Shown: positions 29,277 through 39,940, counted from the first letter of the stretch. The stretch is 64,000 nt of DNA from Marinomonas transparens (GCF_016463975.1 NZ_JAEMNX010000018.1:57705-121704); one strand, 5' to 3'. Notes: generated by a model from the letters alone, not told the origin. A program made the numbers and translations.

Positions 29277-30779
29277 ATGAAAGCCTCGCTGTCACAAGCG
29301 CTTGGGAGAAACTTCCTCGGTGCTTCACCACTTTGGTATAAACAAGTAATCTTAGCTTTTTTAATTATTAACCCTATTGTTTTAGTCGTATTAGGCCCAT
29401 TCGCCGCTGGCTGGTTATTAATTATTGAGTTCATCTTCACATTAGCAATGGCACTGAAATGCTACCCACTTCAACCTGGTGGACTGCTTGCTATTGAGGC
29501 CGTCGTTCTAGGCCTTACCACACCAGAAGGCGTTTACACTGAGGTTTCTCATAACATTGAAGTGATCTTGCTACTTATGTTCATGGTGGCCGGCATTTAC
29601 TTTATGAAGGATATGCTGCTGTTTATCTTCAATAAGCTGCTGGTGAAAATTAAATCCAAAATCGTTATTTCTTTAATTTTTAGTTTTTCTGCCGCTCTGC
29701 TCTCTGCATTTTTGGACGCACTAACCGTCACTGCGGTTCTTATCAGTGTCGGTGTCGGCTTTTATTCGGTTTACCACAAGGCCGCTTCTGGTCAAAGCGC
29801 TAACAAAAGCCATGACCTTGGAAAAGACGACTCCATACTCCCCATCAACACAGAAGACCTAAATGAATTCCGCTCATTTTTACGGGATTTATTAATGCAT
29901 GGCGCTGTTGGTACCGCTCTAGGTGGTGTCGCTACCTTAGTAGGCGAACCACAAAACCTGCTGATTGCCAAAATAGCGGGTTGGAACTTCGGTGAATTTT
30001 TCCTCCATGTGGCCCCAGTCTCAATACCCGTTTTAGCTTTTGGCTTATTAACCGTTGTGGTGCTAGAAAAAACCGCCTGGTTTGACTATGGCGCTCAGCT
30101 ACCCGATACCGTTAGAGATATTCTGAATAATTTTGAAAAAGAAGAAAGTCAAAAACACACCAACAAAACTAAAGCCCAACTCATTATTCAAGGTATTGTT
30201 GCGATTATCCTAGTACTATCCCTTGCCTTCCACGTTGCTGAAGTAGGCCTAGTCGGTTTAATGGTTATTGTTCTATTAACGTCGTTTAATGGCATTATTG
30301 AGGAACACCGCATTGGTCATGCGTTTGAAGAATCACTGCCTTTTACCGCTCTATTAATCGTATTTTTTACCGTTGTCTCCGTGATTCATGCTCAACACTT
30401 GTTCCAACCTGTGATTGATGTCGTGCTAAATATGCCAACGGATCGCCAGCCCATCATGTTATTCATCGCCAACGGTTTGCTTTCGGCCATTAGTGATAAC
30501 GTCTTTGTTGCCACCGTTTATATCAATGAAATTAAAGCGGCATTGGACGCAGGTTCCATCACTCGTGAGCATTTTGATAAGTTAGCCGTTGCAGTCAATA
30601 CGGGCACTAACCTTCCAAGTGTAGCAACACCAAACGGTCAAGCGGCTTTCTTATTCTTGCTAACATCAGCGATTGCCCCACTGTTACGTTTATCCTACGG
30701 AAAAATGGTATGGATGGCGCTACCTTACACCATAGTACTCAGTATTGTTGGCGGGCTGTGCGTTATATACCTACTATAA
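29277..30779 (+). CDS. nhaB: Na+/H+ antiporter NhaB
   Basis: A 500-residue inner-membrane antiporter with about twelve hydrophobic segments that exchanges internal Na+ for external H+. The N-terminus [18 protein letters not shown] and the blocks [15 protein letters not shown] and [20 protein letters not shown] are those of NhaB. A good ribosome binding site (AAAGGAGAAATCA) stands before the ATG. It adjoins no other ion-transport gene, but it works on the same ion as Na+-NQR encoded about 6 kb away. Length is normal. Confidence 0.96.
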   Translation: MKASLSQALGRNFLGASPLWYKQVILAFLIINPIVLVVLGPFAAGWLLIIEFIFTLAMALKCYPLQPGGLLAIEAVVLGLTTPEGVYTEVSHNIEVILLLMFMVAGIYFMKDMLLFIFNKLLVKIKSKIVISLIFSFSAALLSAFLDALTVTAVLISVGVGFYSVYHKAASGQSANKSHDLGKDDSILPINTEDLNEFRSFLRDLLMHGAVGTALGGVATLVGEPQNLLIAKIAGWNFGEFFLHVAPVSIPVLAFGLLTVVVLEKTAWFDYGAQLPDTVRDILNNFEKEESQKHTNKTKAQLIIQGIVAIILVLSLAFHVAEVGLVGLMVIVLLTSFNGIIEEHRIGHAFEESLPFTALLIVFFTVVSVIHAQHLFQPVIDVVLNMPTDRQPIMLFIANGLLSAISDNVFVATVYINEIKAALDAGSITREHFDKLAVAVNTGTNLPSVATPNGQAAFLFLLTSAIAPLLRLSYGKMVWMALPYTIVLSIVGGLCVIYLL

Positions 30780-30800
30780 AACGCCCCCCCTGAGCACACA

Positions 30801-30829
30801 AAAAAGCCCTCTTCATCGGAGGGCTTTTT
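30801..30829. terminator. Bidirectional terminator between nhaB and dnaQ
   Basis: AAAAAGCCCTC (30801-30811) pairs with GAGGGCTTTTT (30819-30829), giving A and T runs on both sides of the stem. It lies between convergent genes. Confidence 0.9.
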
Positions 30830-30863
30830 GCTGGTTGCTTTATAAATTCATAGTATTGCTAGA

Positions 30864-31577
30864 CTAATGCTTAATCCGCCATAAAGACTGACCAGACTTT
30901 TTATCAATCAGATCCAAGCGTTCTTCATGCATTTTTAATTCCTCTTCATTTGCGCGAATCACTTTCAGAGCCGGACGATTTGTCGCTAGGCGTCGTATTT
31001 CTCCAATCACATCTTCTTGTTTAGAATCAGAGTCTGAACTATTCGCTAAACCTAAACTGGTTTGCCCACCAGTCATCAATAAATAAACATCCGCCAAAAT
31101 CTCGGCGTCTAATAAGGCACCATGCAATTCACGATGGGAGTTATCGATACCATACCGTCGGCATAAGACATCTAGGTTATTTTTCTGTCCTGGGTGTTTT
31201 TTGCGAGCATAAACCAAACTATCAAAAACGCCACACACCTCAGCGGTTTTGGGGTATCCCCCAACACGAGCAAATTCATGATCCATAAAGCCAATATCAA
31301 AAGGCGCGTTATGGATAATCAATTCAGCGCCTTTTATAAAATCAAAAAACTCTTGGGCAATTTCATGAAAACGCGGTTTATCAGTAAGAAACTCATTACT
31401 GATACCATGAACCCTAAACGCTTCTTCTTCTACTTCTCGATCAGGATTTATGTAAACATGAAAATGGCGATTCGTTAATTTTCGACCGATCATTTCGACA
31501 CAACCGATTTCAATAATTCGATGGCCTTTTTTAGGATCGATACCCGTTGTTTCCGTATCCAGAATGACCTGTCTCAT
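30864..31577 (-). CDS. dnaQ: DNA polymerase III epsilon subunit
   Basis: The 3'-5' proofreading exonuclease of the replicase, 237 residues. Exonuclease motifs are present: Exo[10 protein letters not shown], Exo[15 protein letters not shown], and Exo[18 protein letters not shown] with the catalytic His and Asp. The C-terminal part after about residue 185 is the linker and alpha-binding region. The ATG overlaps the rnhA stop by four bases. The order methyltransferase-rnhA-dnaQ, divergent from gloB-mltD, is the same as in E. coli. Confidence 0.97.
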   Translation of the reverse strand: MRQVILDTETTGIDPKKGHRIIEIGCVEMIGRKLTNRHFHVYINPDREVEEEAFRVHGISNEFLTDKPRFHEIAQEFFDFIKGAELIIHNAPFDIGFMDHEFARVGGYPKTAEVCGVFDSLVYARKKHPGQKNNLDVLCRRYGIDNSHRELHGALLDAEILADVYLLMTGGQTSLGLANSSDSDSKQEDVIGEIRRLATNRPALKVIRANEEELKMHEERLDLIDKKSGQSLWRIKH

Positions 31578-32017
31578 GACCTAGCCCTTAATTCGTCAAT
31601 ACCCTGATTCGCCAAATCATCGGCAATCTCATTACCTTCAATACCCGCATGACCCTTAACCCACTTCCACGTCACTTCATGACGTAGACACTGCTCATCT
31701 AGAGCCTGCCAAAGGTCTTTATTCTTTACCGGTTGCTTAGAGGCCGTTTTCCAGCCCTTACGTTTCCAGCCTGCCAACCACTCAGTAATGCCTTTTTGTA
31801 CATACACAGAATCGGTATAAAGCGTCACTGAGCACTTTTCTTTCAAGGCACGCAAGCCTTCAATCGCCCCTAACAACTCCATTCTATTATTGGTCGTGTC
31901 ATGCTCTCCGCCACATAAGCGTTTTTCATGATCACCAAAAGTGAGCCAAGCTCCCCAACCACCAATTCCAGGATTGCCCTTACAGGCTCCATCGGTATAA
32001 ATCACAACGTCTTTCAA
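31574..32017 (-). CDS. rnhA: Ribonuclease HI
   Basis: A 147-residue endonuclease that cuts RNA in RNA-DNA hybrids. Catalytic residues are visible in order: Asp in [11 protein letters not shown], Glu in NRMELLGA, Asp in LYTDSVYV, the loop His in [10 protein letters not shown], and the final Asp in EIADDLA. Length is as in E. coli RNase HI. It overlaps its neighbours on both sides by four bases, so the three minus-strand genes are translationally coupled. Confidence 0.97.
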   Translation of the reverse strand: MKDVVIYTDGACKGNPGIGGWGAWLTFGDHEKRLCGGEHDTTNNRMELLGAIEGLRALKEKCSVTLYTDSVYVQKGITEWLAGWKRKGWKTASKQPVKNKDLWQALDEQCLRHEVTWKWVKGHAGIEGNEIADDLANQGIDELRARS

Positions 32018-32754
32018 TCTTTCATCTCTTTTGCTGTTGGCTTAGTTAATGGTGGTACTCTTACTCGAGCTCCAGACCAACGAGGTTTAAGGGGAATATA
32101 GCGTTTCACCTGTTTTGTTGCTGTCATCACATAAAGCCCACTAAAGGGAAGCTTCAAAGGCCTCAACAATTTATCTATCCACATAAAACGCATCCGCCAC
32201 TTACCACTATTTAAGGGCGGCTCGTAATGAACAAAGCGCTTTTTTTCTAATGTTAATCCAGCGACTTTCAGCCAGTCCTCTAAGCGCTTATGAGCAATAA
32301 AGCGTCCACACCAAGGCGCCTTAATACGCTTAGAAAATAAACGTCGAATCCCCCATAAGCCCCAAGGATTAAAGCCAACAATGATTAATTTGCCACTTGG
32401 CAATAAGGTTCGTGCCGCTTCCCTTAAATCATCATGGGGCGTTAGGGAAATATCCAACGTATGATGCAAAACATGAATATCAACCGCATCGGGTTCAAGG
32501 GGCAGCTCATTGGCTCGGGCAACAATGGTATTTTCAGGTGCACCAAACTCTAATTCTGGCGCAACAATAATACTTTCACGTAATCGATGATTATGTAGAG
32601 GAAAGGCCTTAAGAGGTGACTGAATCACCAAATAATACCCCACAGCAAGATCAAGCTCTTTCTCAATTTCAGCCAATTCTAACTGGCATAAGCTTTTACC
32701 TAAGTCTGTGTCGTACCATGTTTGGAACAATTGTCTTGATTGATCATCCAACAT
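32014..32754 (-). CDS. YafS-like SAM-dependent methyltransferase
   Basis: A 246-residue class I methyltransferase-like protein. The core around residues 90-135 has the [20 protein letters not shown] and [16 protein letters not shown] segments of the family found beside rnhA. The glycine-rich SAM loop is weak. Its place upstream of rnhA and dnaQ and divergent from gloB matches yafS. The substrate is unknown. Confidence 0.8.
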   Translation of the reverse strand: MLDDQSRQLFQTWYDTDLGKSLCQLELAEIEKELDLAVGYYLVIQSPLKAFPLHNHRLRESIIVAPELEFGAPENTIVARANELPLEPDAVDIHVLHHTLDISLTPHDDLREAARTLLPSGKLIIVGFNPWGLWGIRRLFSKRIKAPWCGRFIAHKRLEDWLKVAGLTLEKKRFVHYEPPLNSGKWRMRFMWIDKLLRPLKLPFSGLYVMTATKQVKRYIPLKPRWSGARVRVPPLTKPTAKEMKD

Positions 32755-32848
32755 ACAATGAAATCTCTGTTAAAACGACATGGCGTTGTCTTTATTATTT
32801 TAAAGGCTTCGTCATAAGCAAAGTAACTAAGTAAAAAATGGGATGCCC

Positions 32849-33622
32849 ATGACTCTTCTTCCTCTGCCAGCCTTTCAAGACAATTATATCTGGATCATCA
32901 GCGATAAAGATAGCTCTCTCATCTGGGCGGTAGATCCAGGAGATGCACAAGTTGTTTCAACCTATTGCGCTGAAAACAATAGCAAGCTTGGCGGCATACT
33001 AATCACCCACCATCATAGAGATCATACTGGCGGCGTCGCAAAACTAAAAGAGCAATTCCAATGCCCTGTCTATGGACCAAAGCATTTAACCGACCTAATT
33101 ACCCATGGTGTAGATGAAGGAGATAGCATCAGCGTTCTTTCCAACACCTTTCATGTCCTTGCTACACCAGGACATACTCTTGACCATTTATGCTACGTCA
33201 CAAAAGAAGAAACTCCGCGACTACTGTGTGGCGACACATTGTTCAAGGGTGGTTGTGGTCGCATCATGGAAGGCACAGCAGAAATGATGCTGGCAGCCAT
33301 GGCAAAACTCTCACACTTGCCCGACAACACCTTAGTATATTGTACCCATGAATACACCTTGGCCAACTACCGCTTCGCCCTATCCCTAGAACCTAATAAT
33401 GAACAGCTCATAAACAGCATTAGCGAATGCGAAAAAAAACGCCAACACAATGAAGCCACCTTACCTAGCTTACTCAGCTTAGAAAAAGCCACCAACCCCT
33501 TCTTACGCAGCCATCTTAGCGATATTCAGCAGCACGCTGCAAAGCAATTAAGCGAATCGGTAGCAAATGATCCAGTGGCTTCATTCAGTCAAGTTCGACG
33601 AGCTAAAGACACTTTTAGTTGA
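32849..33622 (+). CDS. gloB: Hydroxyacylglutathione hydrolase (glyoxalase II)
   Basis: A metallo-beta-lactamase-fold enzyme that hydrolyses S-lactoylglutathione to lactate and glutathione in methylglyoxal detoxification; about 257 residues. Zinc ligands appear in THHHRDHTGG (residues about 51-60), the later His in TPGHTLDH, the bridging Asp in CGDTLFKGGCGR, and His in THEYTL. Two in-frame ATGs lie two codons apart; the second fits the family start (LPAFQDNYIW) and has GGGA upstream. It is divergent from the methyltransferase gene and precedes mltD. Confidence 0.95.
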   Translation: MTLLPLPAFQDNYIWIISDKDSSLIWAVDPGDAQVVSTYCAENNSKLGGILITHHHRDHTGGVAKLKEQFQCPVYGPKHLTDLITHGVDEGDSISVLSNTFHVLATPGHTLDHLCYVTKEETPRLLCGDTLFKGGCGRIMEGTAEMMLAAMAKLSHLPDNTLVYCTHEYTLANYRFALSLEPNNEQLINSISECEKKRQHNEATLPSLLSLEKATNPFLRSHLSDIQQHAAKQLSESVANDPVASFSQVRRAKDTFS

Positions 33623-33676
33623 CCTTACCTGTCACACCTTTAAAATGGCTAAACTTTATTCAACTCTGTGGAATCC

Positions 33677-35371
33677 ATGATCAACAAATTTATTTGGGCT
33701 TTGCTAATAGGCCTTACTCTAAGCGGCTGTCAAACAGCCTCCAAAATAGAAAACACTAACACTTCAGCAGACCCTCTTGTAGAACAAGAACCACCTGCTG
33801 ATGAAGCCGTCCTCGTTGATGCTGAAACAGAACGCTTAGGCGTTATTGACATAGTTACCCCCATAGCCCCTGACGCAATAGACGACACGGAAGAAACTGA
33901 GCCAACCCTTGCCGAACCCGCACTTGCCAAACCTATCATTGCTGAAGTTGAACCTAGCCAACCAGACGACATATGGGACAGAATTCGCGCTGGCTATCAA
34001 TTAAACCTAGACATGGACAGACCTCGCCTTTCTTCCCAGTTGCGTTGGTATAGCTCACATCCTGCCTATTTGGATCGCGTATCTAAACGTGGTGAACGCT
34101 ATCTGTATTACATTGTCAAAGAGCTAGAAAAAGCAGGCATTCCCACAGAAATAGCCCTACTCCCCATTGTTGAAAGTGGTTTCGACCCTTTCGGATACAG
34201 CCATGGCCGCGCCTCTGGCCCTTGGCAGTTCATTCCTTCCACCGGACAAATGTATGGTTTAAAGCAAACCTGGTGGTATGACGGACGCCGCGACATCATA
34301 GGTTCAACCCAAGCTGCCATAGCTTATTTGACCCGCTTACATAAAATGTTTAAAGGTGACTGGCTACACGCACTTGCGTCTTATAATTCAGGGGAAGGCA
34401 CGGTACTAAAAGCCATTAGAAAAAATAAACGCTTAGGTAAAGCGACGGATTTCTGGTCTCTCGACCTACCAAGAGAAACTCGTGCTTATGTCCCTAAACT
34501 CATCGCCTTGGCTAAGATCATCAAGAACCCAGAAAAATACAGCTATTCCACTCACTTTATTCCTAACAAGCCCTACTTTGACGTCGTTAACATAGGCGGT
34601 CAATTAGACCTTGCCCAAGCAGCAGAAATGGCTGACGTTAGCATAGATGAAATTTATCTGCTGAACCCTGGATTTAACCAATGGGCGACTTCTCCAAATG
34701 GCCCCCATAGACTACTCATACCAGTGAGCAAGTCGAAAAACTTCCGCGCTCAACTTGCTCAAATTCCGAGCAACGAGAGAGTGACTTGGGTTCGCTACAC
34801 AGTCAAGGCGAACGATAATTTATTACTCGTGGCCAAACAGCATAATACGACGGTCAGCGTGCTGCAAAACGTCAACAAAATCTCTTCCACCATGATACGT
34901 GTTGGCCAAGAACTGATGATTCCTGTTGCTGGCAATAAGATTGAGAGCTACACCTTAAGCTCGCATCAACGCCTATTAGCGAAACAGTCTCGCGCACCAA
35001 GCCGTAACCGCATCAAGGTCAATTACACGGTTGCTTCTGGCGACAGCCTATGGCTAATCGCTAATAAATATGGCACAACCAGCAAAACCCTTGCTCGCTG
35101 GAATAGCATGGGACTCGGAGACCCCCTTATGCCGGGAAGAAAACTAGTCGTTTGGTTAGAACCGAAAAAAACGGCCAACACGAACACCACCCGTAGTGTG
35201 ATGAAAAAAGTGGTTTATACCATACGCTCCGGCGACTCACTTGCGGTTGTGGCTAATAAGTTTAAGGTTTCTGTGAACGACATTCGTACTTGGAACCCTA
35301 AGGTTGGTAGTAAAAAATATGTTCAACCCGGTGATCGAGTAACCCTATTAGTCAATGTGGTTGGCGGTTAA
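33677..35371 (+). CDS. mltD: Membrane-bound lytic transglycosylase MltD
   Basis: A lipoprotein murein hydrolase of about 564 residues. The start chosen is the ATG at 33677, which gives a clean lipoprotein signal ending LTLSGC (lipid-modified Cys); a GTG three codons earlier is possible. An acidic linker (about residues 20-95) leads to a GH23 transglycosylase domain with catalytic Glu in PIVESGFDPFGYS and the family GPWQFIPSTGQMYGL. Three LysM repeats follow (YTVKANDNLLLVA, YTVASGDSLWLIA, YTIRSGDSLAVVA). It cleaves glycan strands to anhydro-muropeptides. Confidence 0.96.
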   Translation: MINKFIWALLIGLTLSGCQTASKIENTNTSADPLVEQEPPADEAVLVDAETERLGVIDIVTPIAPDAIDDTEETEPTLAEPALAKPIIAEVEPSQPDDIWDRIRAGYQLNLDMDRPRLSSQLRWYSSHPAYLDRVSKRGERYLYYIVKELEKAGIPTEIALLPIVESGFDPFGYSHGRASGPWQFIPSTGQMYGLKQTWWYDGRRDIIGSTQAAIAYLTRLHKMFKGDWLHALASYNSGEGTVLKAIRKNKRLGKATDFWSLDLPRETRAYVPKLIALAKIIKNPEKYSYSTHFIPNKPYFDVVNIGGQLDLAQAAEMADVSIDEIYLLNPGFNQWATSPNGPHRLLIPVSKSKNFRAQLAQIPSNERVTWVRYTVKANDNLLLVAKQHNTTVSVLQNVNKISSTMIRVGQELMIPVAGNKIESYTLSSHQRLLAKQSRAPSRNRIKVNYTVASGDSLWLIANKYGTTSKTLARWNSMGLGDPLMPGRKLVVWLEPKKTANTNTTRSVMKKVVYTIRSGDSLAVVANKFKVSVNDIRTWNPKVGSKKYVQPGDRVTLLVNVVGG

Positions 35372-35399
35372 ATTAAGCACCCAACCTAATCGACAGATA

Positions 35400-35432
35400 T
35401 AAAAAAAGAGCGGATCATTCGCTCTTTTTTTA
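35400..35432. terminator. Bidirectional terminator after mltD
   Basis: An A-rich arm with GAGCG (35408-35412) pairs with CGCTC (35420-35424) followed by seven T. It sits between convergent mltD and ppnP. Confidence 0.85.
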
Positions 35433-35455
35433 TATCTAAATTTGTACGCTTATTT

Positions 35456-35746
35456 TTATTCATAGCGACAATGGTAAGCCGTCGCCTCTGCTACTTTGAC
35501 TTGAAACTTCTGGTTTGCCTCAACAATAAAAGTGTCGCCTTTGACATAAACTTGCCATTCACTTTTTTCAGGTAACAATACGTTTAACAAGCCAGAAACC
35601 ACTGTCATATATTCCCGCTGACTGGTACCAAATTCATACTCACCAACGGCCATCACTCCTACAGTAGAAACACCCTCAGCGTTATCTAAAGCGATGGATT
35701 TTACTTGATCATTAAAATAACTGTTTACGGCTAACGCTTTGCTCAT
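35456..35746 (-). CDS. ppnP: Pyrimidine/purine nucleoside phosphorylase PpnP
   Basis: A small cupin, 96 residues from the ATG at 35746 (a start three codons earlier is less family-like). The sequence from [11 protein letters not shown] to [15 protein letters not shown] and AYHCRYE follows the PpnP (YaiE, DUF1255) family, which phosphorolyses several ribonucleosides with broad specificity. It is convergent with mltD and lies downstream of a LysR gene in the same direction, 31 to 41 bases away. Confidence 0.93.
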   Translation of the reverse strand: MSKALAVNSYFNDQVKSIALDNAEGVSTVGVMAVGEYEFGTSQREYMTVVSGLLNVLLPEKSEWQVYVKGDTFIVEANQKFQVKVAEATAYHCRYE

Positions 35747-35786
35747 AGATATCATCTCTGTTCAGGTTTAAAAATAACGTTATTAT

Positions 35787-36713
35787 TTAGGATTCTTTGC
35801 TGCCTACCATTTGTTCAATAATCCACTCTTTAAAGGCCAACATAGCAGGTGTTACAGATCGGCGCTTCTCATACACTAGGTAGAAAGACCGGTCTGTAAT
35901 CAAATGCTGATCGAATAGCACCTTCAGAGTCCCTGACTCAATCTCAGGCATGACTAACTCAGGATCAGATAAGGATATCCCTAAGCCTTGTGCCGCTGCT
36001 CCAGCGGTTAAAGAGCCACTGGAGAACATCAAACCACGACGAAATACTTTAGGATCTAGATCATGTTGTTGCAGCCAATCATGCCACTCATCTTTTCGCT
36101 TTGTCACATGCAATAAAGGATAAAAGCTCATATCCTCTGGTTTATTAATCGGCTGATTCGGTTTAATTAATCTAGGGTTACATACTGGCGCCAAACGAGC
36201 TGGGCGTAAATAATGAGCCTCAACACCTTCCCAATCGCCGCTGCCAAAATATACCGCCATATCGATATCGCCAGCCGCAAAGTCAACCAAGCCAGTTAGC
36301 GAACTAATTTCAATTTGAATATCTGGATAACGATCTTGAAAACGCTCCATTCTCGGCATCAACCAACGGGTAAGGAAAGCTGGGGCAACAGCCAGTCGCA
36401 AGGACCCCACTTTTTGCTTACTTTTTAACTCAGAGGTCGCGGCGTCTAACTGCTCGAAAATGCTTTTGATCGGTTTTAAATAAGCTTCCCCTGCCTCCGT
36501 TAATATCACTTTGCGTTTAGTACGACGAAATAACTCAATACCTAGAAAGCTTTCTAGGCCTTTTATTTGGTGACTAATCGCTGAAGGCGTAACAGACAAT
36601 TCATTAGCCGCTTTATTAAAACTGCTATGACGCGCAGCAGACTCAAAGCACTTCAGTGAATTTAATGGCGGTAAACGATTAATAAGCTCATCTCCAATAG
36701 ATAAGAAAGGCAA
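35787..36713 (-). CDS. GcvA-like LysR transcription regulator
   Basis: A LysR regulator of up to 308 residues. The DNA-binding helix-turn-helix is at about residues 14-72 (RLPPLNSLKCFESAARHSSF, ELSVTPSAISHQIKGLE), very like GcvA; the effector domain follows. The only standard start codon in frame is a TTG at 36713 with a poor ribosome binding site. A GGAG sits before an ATT codon at 36683 that would give the typical INRLPPLNSL start. Regulated genes are unknown; adjacent ppnP may or may not be one. Confidence 0.88.
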   Translation of the reverse strand: MPFLSIGDELINRLPPLNSLKCFESAARHSSFNKAANELSVTPSAISHQIKGLESFLGIELFRRTKRKVILTEAGEAYLKPIKSIFEQLDAATSELKSKQKVGSLRLAVAPAFLTRWLMPRMERFQDRYPDIQIEISSLTGLVDFAAGDIDMAVYFGSGDWEGVEAHYLRPARLAPVCNPRLIKPNQPINKPEDMSFYPLLHVTKRKDEWHDWLQQHDLDPKVFRRGLMFSSGSLTAGAAAQGLGISLSDPELVMPEIESGTLKVLFDQHLITDRSFYLVYEKRRSVTPAMLAFKEWIIEQMVGSKES

Positions 36714-36824
36714 TAGATAAAATGAAATTACTGTCTCTATACTTTACTTAATCAATAGCTTGAATGGGACCATTCTGTCAATAAATAAGCTTTAAAGCCC
36801 TAACAAAACAACTCACCCCAAAAA

Positions 36825-38165
36825 CTAATCCTCATCCCCCATGTCATCTTTTTTCTCAAAACGTCTAGGGGGCAGTTTAAATGCCTCAAAACCATCTTGC
36901 TGATTATCATGGAACTGAGCTTTACCTGTCGTTTTACGTGGCGCTTTTTTCGCTTGCTTCACCGTTTCTTTACTTACTTTATTTTTCACCACACGAGCGG
37001 GTTTAGGTGGTGTTAAGCCTTTAAACTTAGGTTCTAACCCTTCGATCACCTCTGGCGCGAAGGTTTTTTGCAGAAAGGTTTCAATCGCTTTAAAATTCAA
37101 CCAATCTTTTGGTCCGACTAAAGAATAAGCATCACCTTTAAAACCAGCTCGACCAGTTCGACCGGTTCGATGAACGAACTCTTCCGCTTGCTTTGGTAAA
37201 TCAAAGTTAAAAACATGAGAAACATTGGCAATATCAAGCCCACGAGACGCCACATCCGTACTGACCAAAACGGTAAACTGATCTTTTGCAAAGCTCTCCA
37301 TCACCTTATTTCGAGCACTTTGAGAAAGATTGCCATTCAGCGCCTGAGTGGTTAACCCCCAATCTGCGATAATTTCAGACAAACGCACCGTATCGTTTTT
37401 TGTGGCCGTAAATAAGATGGCTTGCTTGATGGTTTGTCCTAGCAACAAGTGTTTTAGCAGAGCCTCTTTATGATCCAAATGATCACAAAGGAAAACATGC
37501 TGTTCTATGTCTTTATGCTCATCAAAACCTTGACCCACCGCGACCCGTGACGGCTCTCGCAGCAACTCATTAGCAATGTCACTCACTTCGGTATTGTCCA
37601 GCGTCGCAGAAAAAAACAATGTCTGGCGCTGACGATGGTTGGCGGCGGCATTAATTGCTCGCATGGCTTCTGCAAAACCTAAATCTAACATACGATCAGC
37701 TTCATCAAGAATCAGTAGCTCAAGCCCTTCGAGAAACACATTACGTTGTTTTAAATGGTCGACCAAACGTCCAGGTGTCGCAACAATGAAGTGAGGATCT
37801 TTCTGCAATAACTTATGTTGATCATTAAAGTTTTCTCCGCCTTGAATCAGAATAGAAGTAAAACGACTACTGGCCAATAAAAGACGTAATTGACCAAAGA
37901 CTTGCTTGGCCAACTCACGGGTCGGGACCAAAACCACCACGCGAGGATCACGTTTAGATAAGGCACGAGTTTTATACACTCGATGTAAAGCAGGTAATAA
38001 ATAGGCGAGTGTTTTTCCCGAACCGGTTTTTGATGACGCCAATAAGTCTCGCCCAACCATCGCTTCTGGTATCGCACGGGCTTGAATCTCTGTGGCCTCT
38101 TCAAACCCCAGATGCCCAATAGACTTTAAAATACGATTATCAAAACCAAATTCTTCGAATAACAA
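36825..38165 (-). CDS. DEAD-box RNA helicase (SrmB/RhlE group)
   Basis: A 446-residue ATP-dependent RNA helicase. Motifs in order: Q-motif near residues 6-28, Walker A SSKTGSGKT, Ia PTRELA, II DEADRMLDLGF, III SAT, VI HRTGRTGRAG. The C-terminal tail after about residue 370 is basic and low-complexity (KPARVVKNKVSKE) and ends acidic. Start is a TTG with AGGGG eight bases upstream. It probably acts in ribosome assembly or RNA decay, but the exact subgroup is not certain. It is the second DEAD-box gene here besides dbpA. Confidence 0.93.
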   Translation of the reverse strand: MLFEEFGFDNRILKSIGHLGFEEATEIQARAIPEAMVGRDLLASSKTGSGKTLAYLLPALHRVYKTRALSKRDPRVVVLVPTRELAKQVFGQLRLLLASSRFTSILIQGGENFNDQHKLLQKDPHFIVATPGRLVDHLKQRNVFLEGLELLILDEADRMLDLGFAEAMRAINAAANHRQRQTLFFSATLDNTEVSDIANELLREPSRVAVGQGFDEHKDIEQHVFLCDHLDHKEALLKHLLLGQTIKQAILFTATKNDTVRLSEIIADWGLTTQALNGNLSQSARNKVMESFAKDQFTVLVSTDVASRGLDIANVSHVFNFDLPKQAEEFVHRTGRTGRAGFKGDAYSLVGPKDWLNFKAIETFLQKTFAPEVIEGLEPKFKGLTPPKPARVVKNKVSKETVKQAKKAPRKTTGKAQFHDNQQDGFEAFKLPPRRFEKKDDMGDED

Positions 38166-38253
38166 GCAAACTACCCCTTAAAAATAACGCTAATACGTAA
38201 ATAAAGACCTTTACGTTCAATTTTTTAATTATACCCCAGCCGATAACAGAAGG

Positions 38254-38799
38254 TTATTCATCTTGCATTAAAAGGTAGGATTTACCCGCGCTAATAAGAC
38301 CTAATCCCATACCATTCAATGTTTCGACTTGAACAAGGTTCTCTGCCAGAGCATAAAAAACATGACGGCCCACCAGCGCCTTCATACCATAGCGCATGGA
38401 GATATAAGGATGTTCTTCCTCAGCAAAAGGCTCGAGCCAGATATCACAATCCACCCCCAACACCCTCACATCATCTGTCTGGGTGACAAACTCAATCGCT
38501 CGTCCCTTATCGGTTTCTATCCACTGCCAAGTGGTCACCAGAAAGGGCGCATCCTCGACCTGAATACGCACCTTTTCAACGGGTGTCATCAAAAAATACT
38601 CACCCTCTTCTAACCATAGGATACGGCTAAACATGGTCACCATGGCTGGGCGCTTCATTTTCCCACCTTGATGCACCCAGTCACCATTGGCTTTAATGAC
38701 CATATCCATATCACCACAGAAAGGTGGCGACCAAGTATGCACTGGTGGTAAACCTTGCTCCCCCCCCTTTTCCAGTATTTTCAAATCAATATCAGGCAT
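38254..38799 (-). CDS. DUF1285 family protein
   Basis: A 181-residue protein with a perfect ribosome binding site (AAGGAGG). Segments PPVHTWSPPFCGDMDMVIKA, DWVHQGGKMKRPAMVTMFSR and EYFLMTPVEKVRIQVEDAPF are those of the DUF1285 family, widespread in proteobacteria. The structure is beta-rich; function is unknown. The N-terminal coding region contains a run of eight G. It stands about 90 bases upstream of the helicase gene in the same direction. Confidence 0.9.
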   Translation of the reverse strand: MPDIDLKILEKGGEQGLPPVHTWSPPFCGDMDMVIKANGDWVHQGGKMKRPAMVTMFSRILWLEEGEYFLMTPVEKVRIQVEDAPFLVTTWQWIETDKGRAIEFVTQTDDVRVLGVDCDIWLEPFAEEEHPYISMRYGMKALVGRHVFYALAENLVQVETLNGMGLGLISAGKSYLLMQDE

Positions 38800-38983
38800 G
38801 ATCCCTCCTTAAAAATGAAGCAACAAATTTAGCCATCCTCACTTCATATACAATATTATTCAAGTTAGAAACAGGATCTTGAATTAACTTCACTGTTAGA
38901 ATAAGTCATATCAAACAGATTCACCCATTTTCAATAGATGGCAACAAATCAACCATCTTATCTTCATTTTTAAGTGTGGCATT

Positions 38984-39940
38984 ATGAAATCGGAATTAGC
39001 AAATAAGTTTCAAGACCCTAGCCGAGGCGTCTATTTTATCGGGACAACACCACCGAAATCCTCATTAGAAGAAGACAAGCTAGTAGAGATTAGTCAAAAA
39101 CTCCTAGATCGCCTGACAGGTATCGATGTTGATGGCCTTATCGTCTATGACATCCAAGACGAAAGCAGTCGAATTGATAAGCCTCGCCCCTTCCCTTATA
39201 TGGAAACCCATGACCCAAGAGCTTGGTCAAAACGCCTTCATCAACAATCTAACAAACCCGTTATCACCTACAAATCCGTTTCATCTCGCAGCTCAGAAGA
39301 GTTTACTGGCTGGCTAAGCGAAGCATGGGAAGATTTCGGCATTCGCGACCTCGTACTTGTCGGCTCGCCCTCTTCCGATGGTGACATCAAGCTACCACTT
39401 CCAAAAGCTTATGAAACCTTAAAAAGTTCGCCACAAGACTTCAATTTAGGTGGCGTTACCATTGCTGAGCGCCACGCTAAAAAAGGCGATGAACACCTAC
39501 GTCTGTTGAAAAAAACGCAATCTGGCTGTGACTTCTTCATTTCTCAAGCCGTGTACAACCATCAAGCAACAGCAGATCTAATCAGTCGCTATGCACGTAC
39601 CTGTAAAGAAAGAGGCGAAGCGCCAAAACGCATTATCTTGACCTTTACCCCATGCGGTAGCGCCAAAACATTAGAGTTCATGGAATGGTTAGGTATCTCT
39701 GTACCAGACGCCACCAAACACCGCATTCTGGATTCAGCCGCGCCACTAGACGAGTCCATCAAAATTTGTCGCAATGCCTTAGAGCAAATTATTGAAACCG
39801 CCTTACCACTTGGTGTGCCACTTGGCTTAAACATTGAGAGCTTAACCAACCGCAAAGAAGAAATAGACGCTTCTATCCAGTTATATAAATTACTCAAAGC
39901 CACGTTAGACCTGAAACTCGCAGAGCAAGGACTTCTTTAA
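38984..39940 (+). CDS. Methylenetetrahydrofolate reductase-like protein
   Basis: A 318-residue protein of the MTHFR TIM-barrel superfamily. Visible parts are an N-terminal beta strand region (VYFIGTTPPKSSLEEDKL), LIVYDIQDESSR, LVLVGSPSS (the FAD-binding strand) and LGGVTIAERHA, then FFISQAVYNHQATADLISRY. It differs from classical MetF, so it may be an MTHFR paralogue rather than the methionine-cycle enzyme. The end overlaps a convergent glycosyltransferase by four bases. Confidence 0.75.
   Translation: MKSELANKFQDPSRGVYFIGTTPPKSSLEEDKLVEISQKLLDRLTGIDVDGLIVYDIQDESSRIDKPRPFPYMETHDPRAWSKRLHQQSNKPVITYKSVSSRSSEEFTGWLSEAWEDFGIRDLVLVGSPSSDGDIKLPLPKAYETLKSSPQDFNLGGVTIAERHAKKGDEHLRLLKKTQSGCDFFISQAVYNHQATADLISRYARTCKERGEAPKRIILTFTPCGSAKTLEFMEWLGISVPDATKHRILDSAAPLDESIKICRNALEQIIETALPLGVPLGLNIESLTNRKEEIDASIQLYKLLKATLDLKLAEQGLL

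Noticed and set aside
38760..38767. Run of eight G in the DUF1285 gene as a phase-variation switch
   Set aside because: Similar runs of six to seven occur in housekeeping genes here (lon, cti), so length alone is not evidence of switching.
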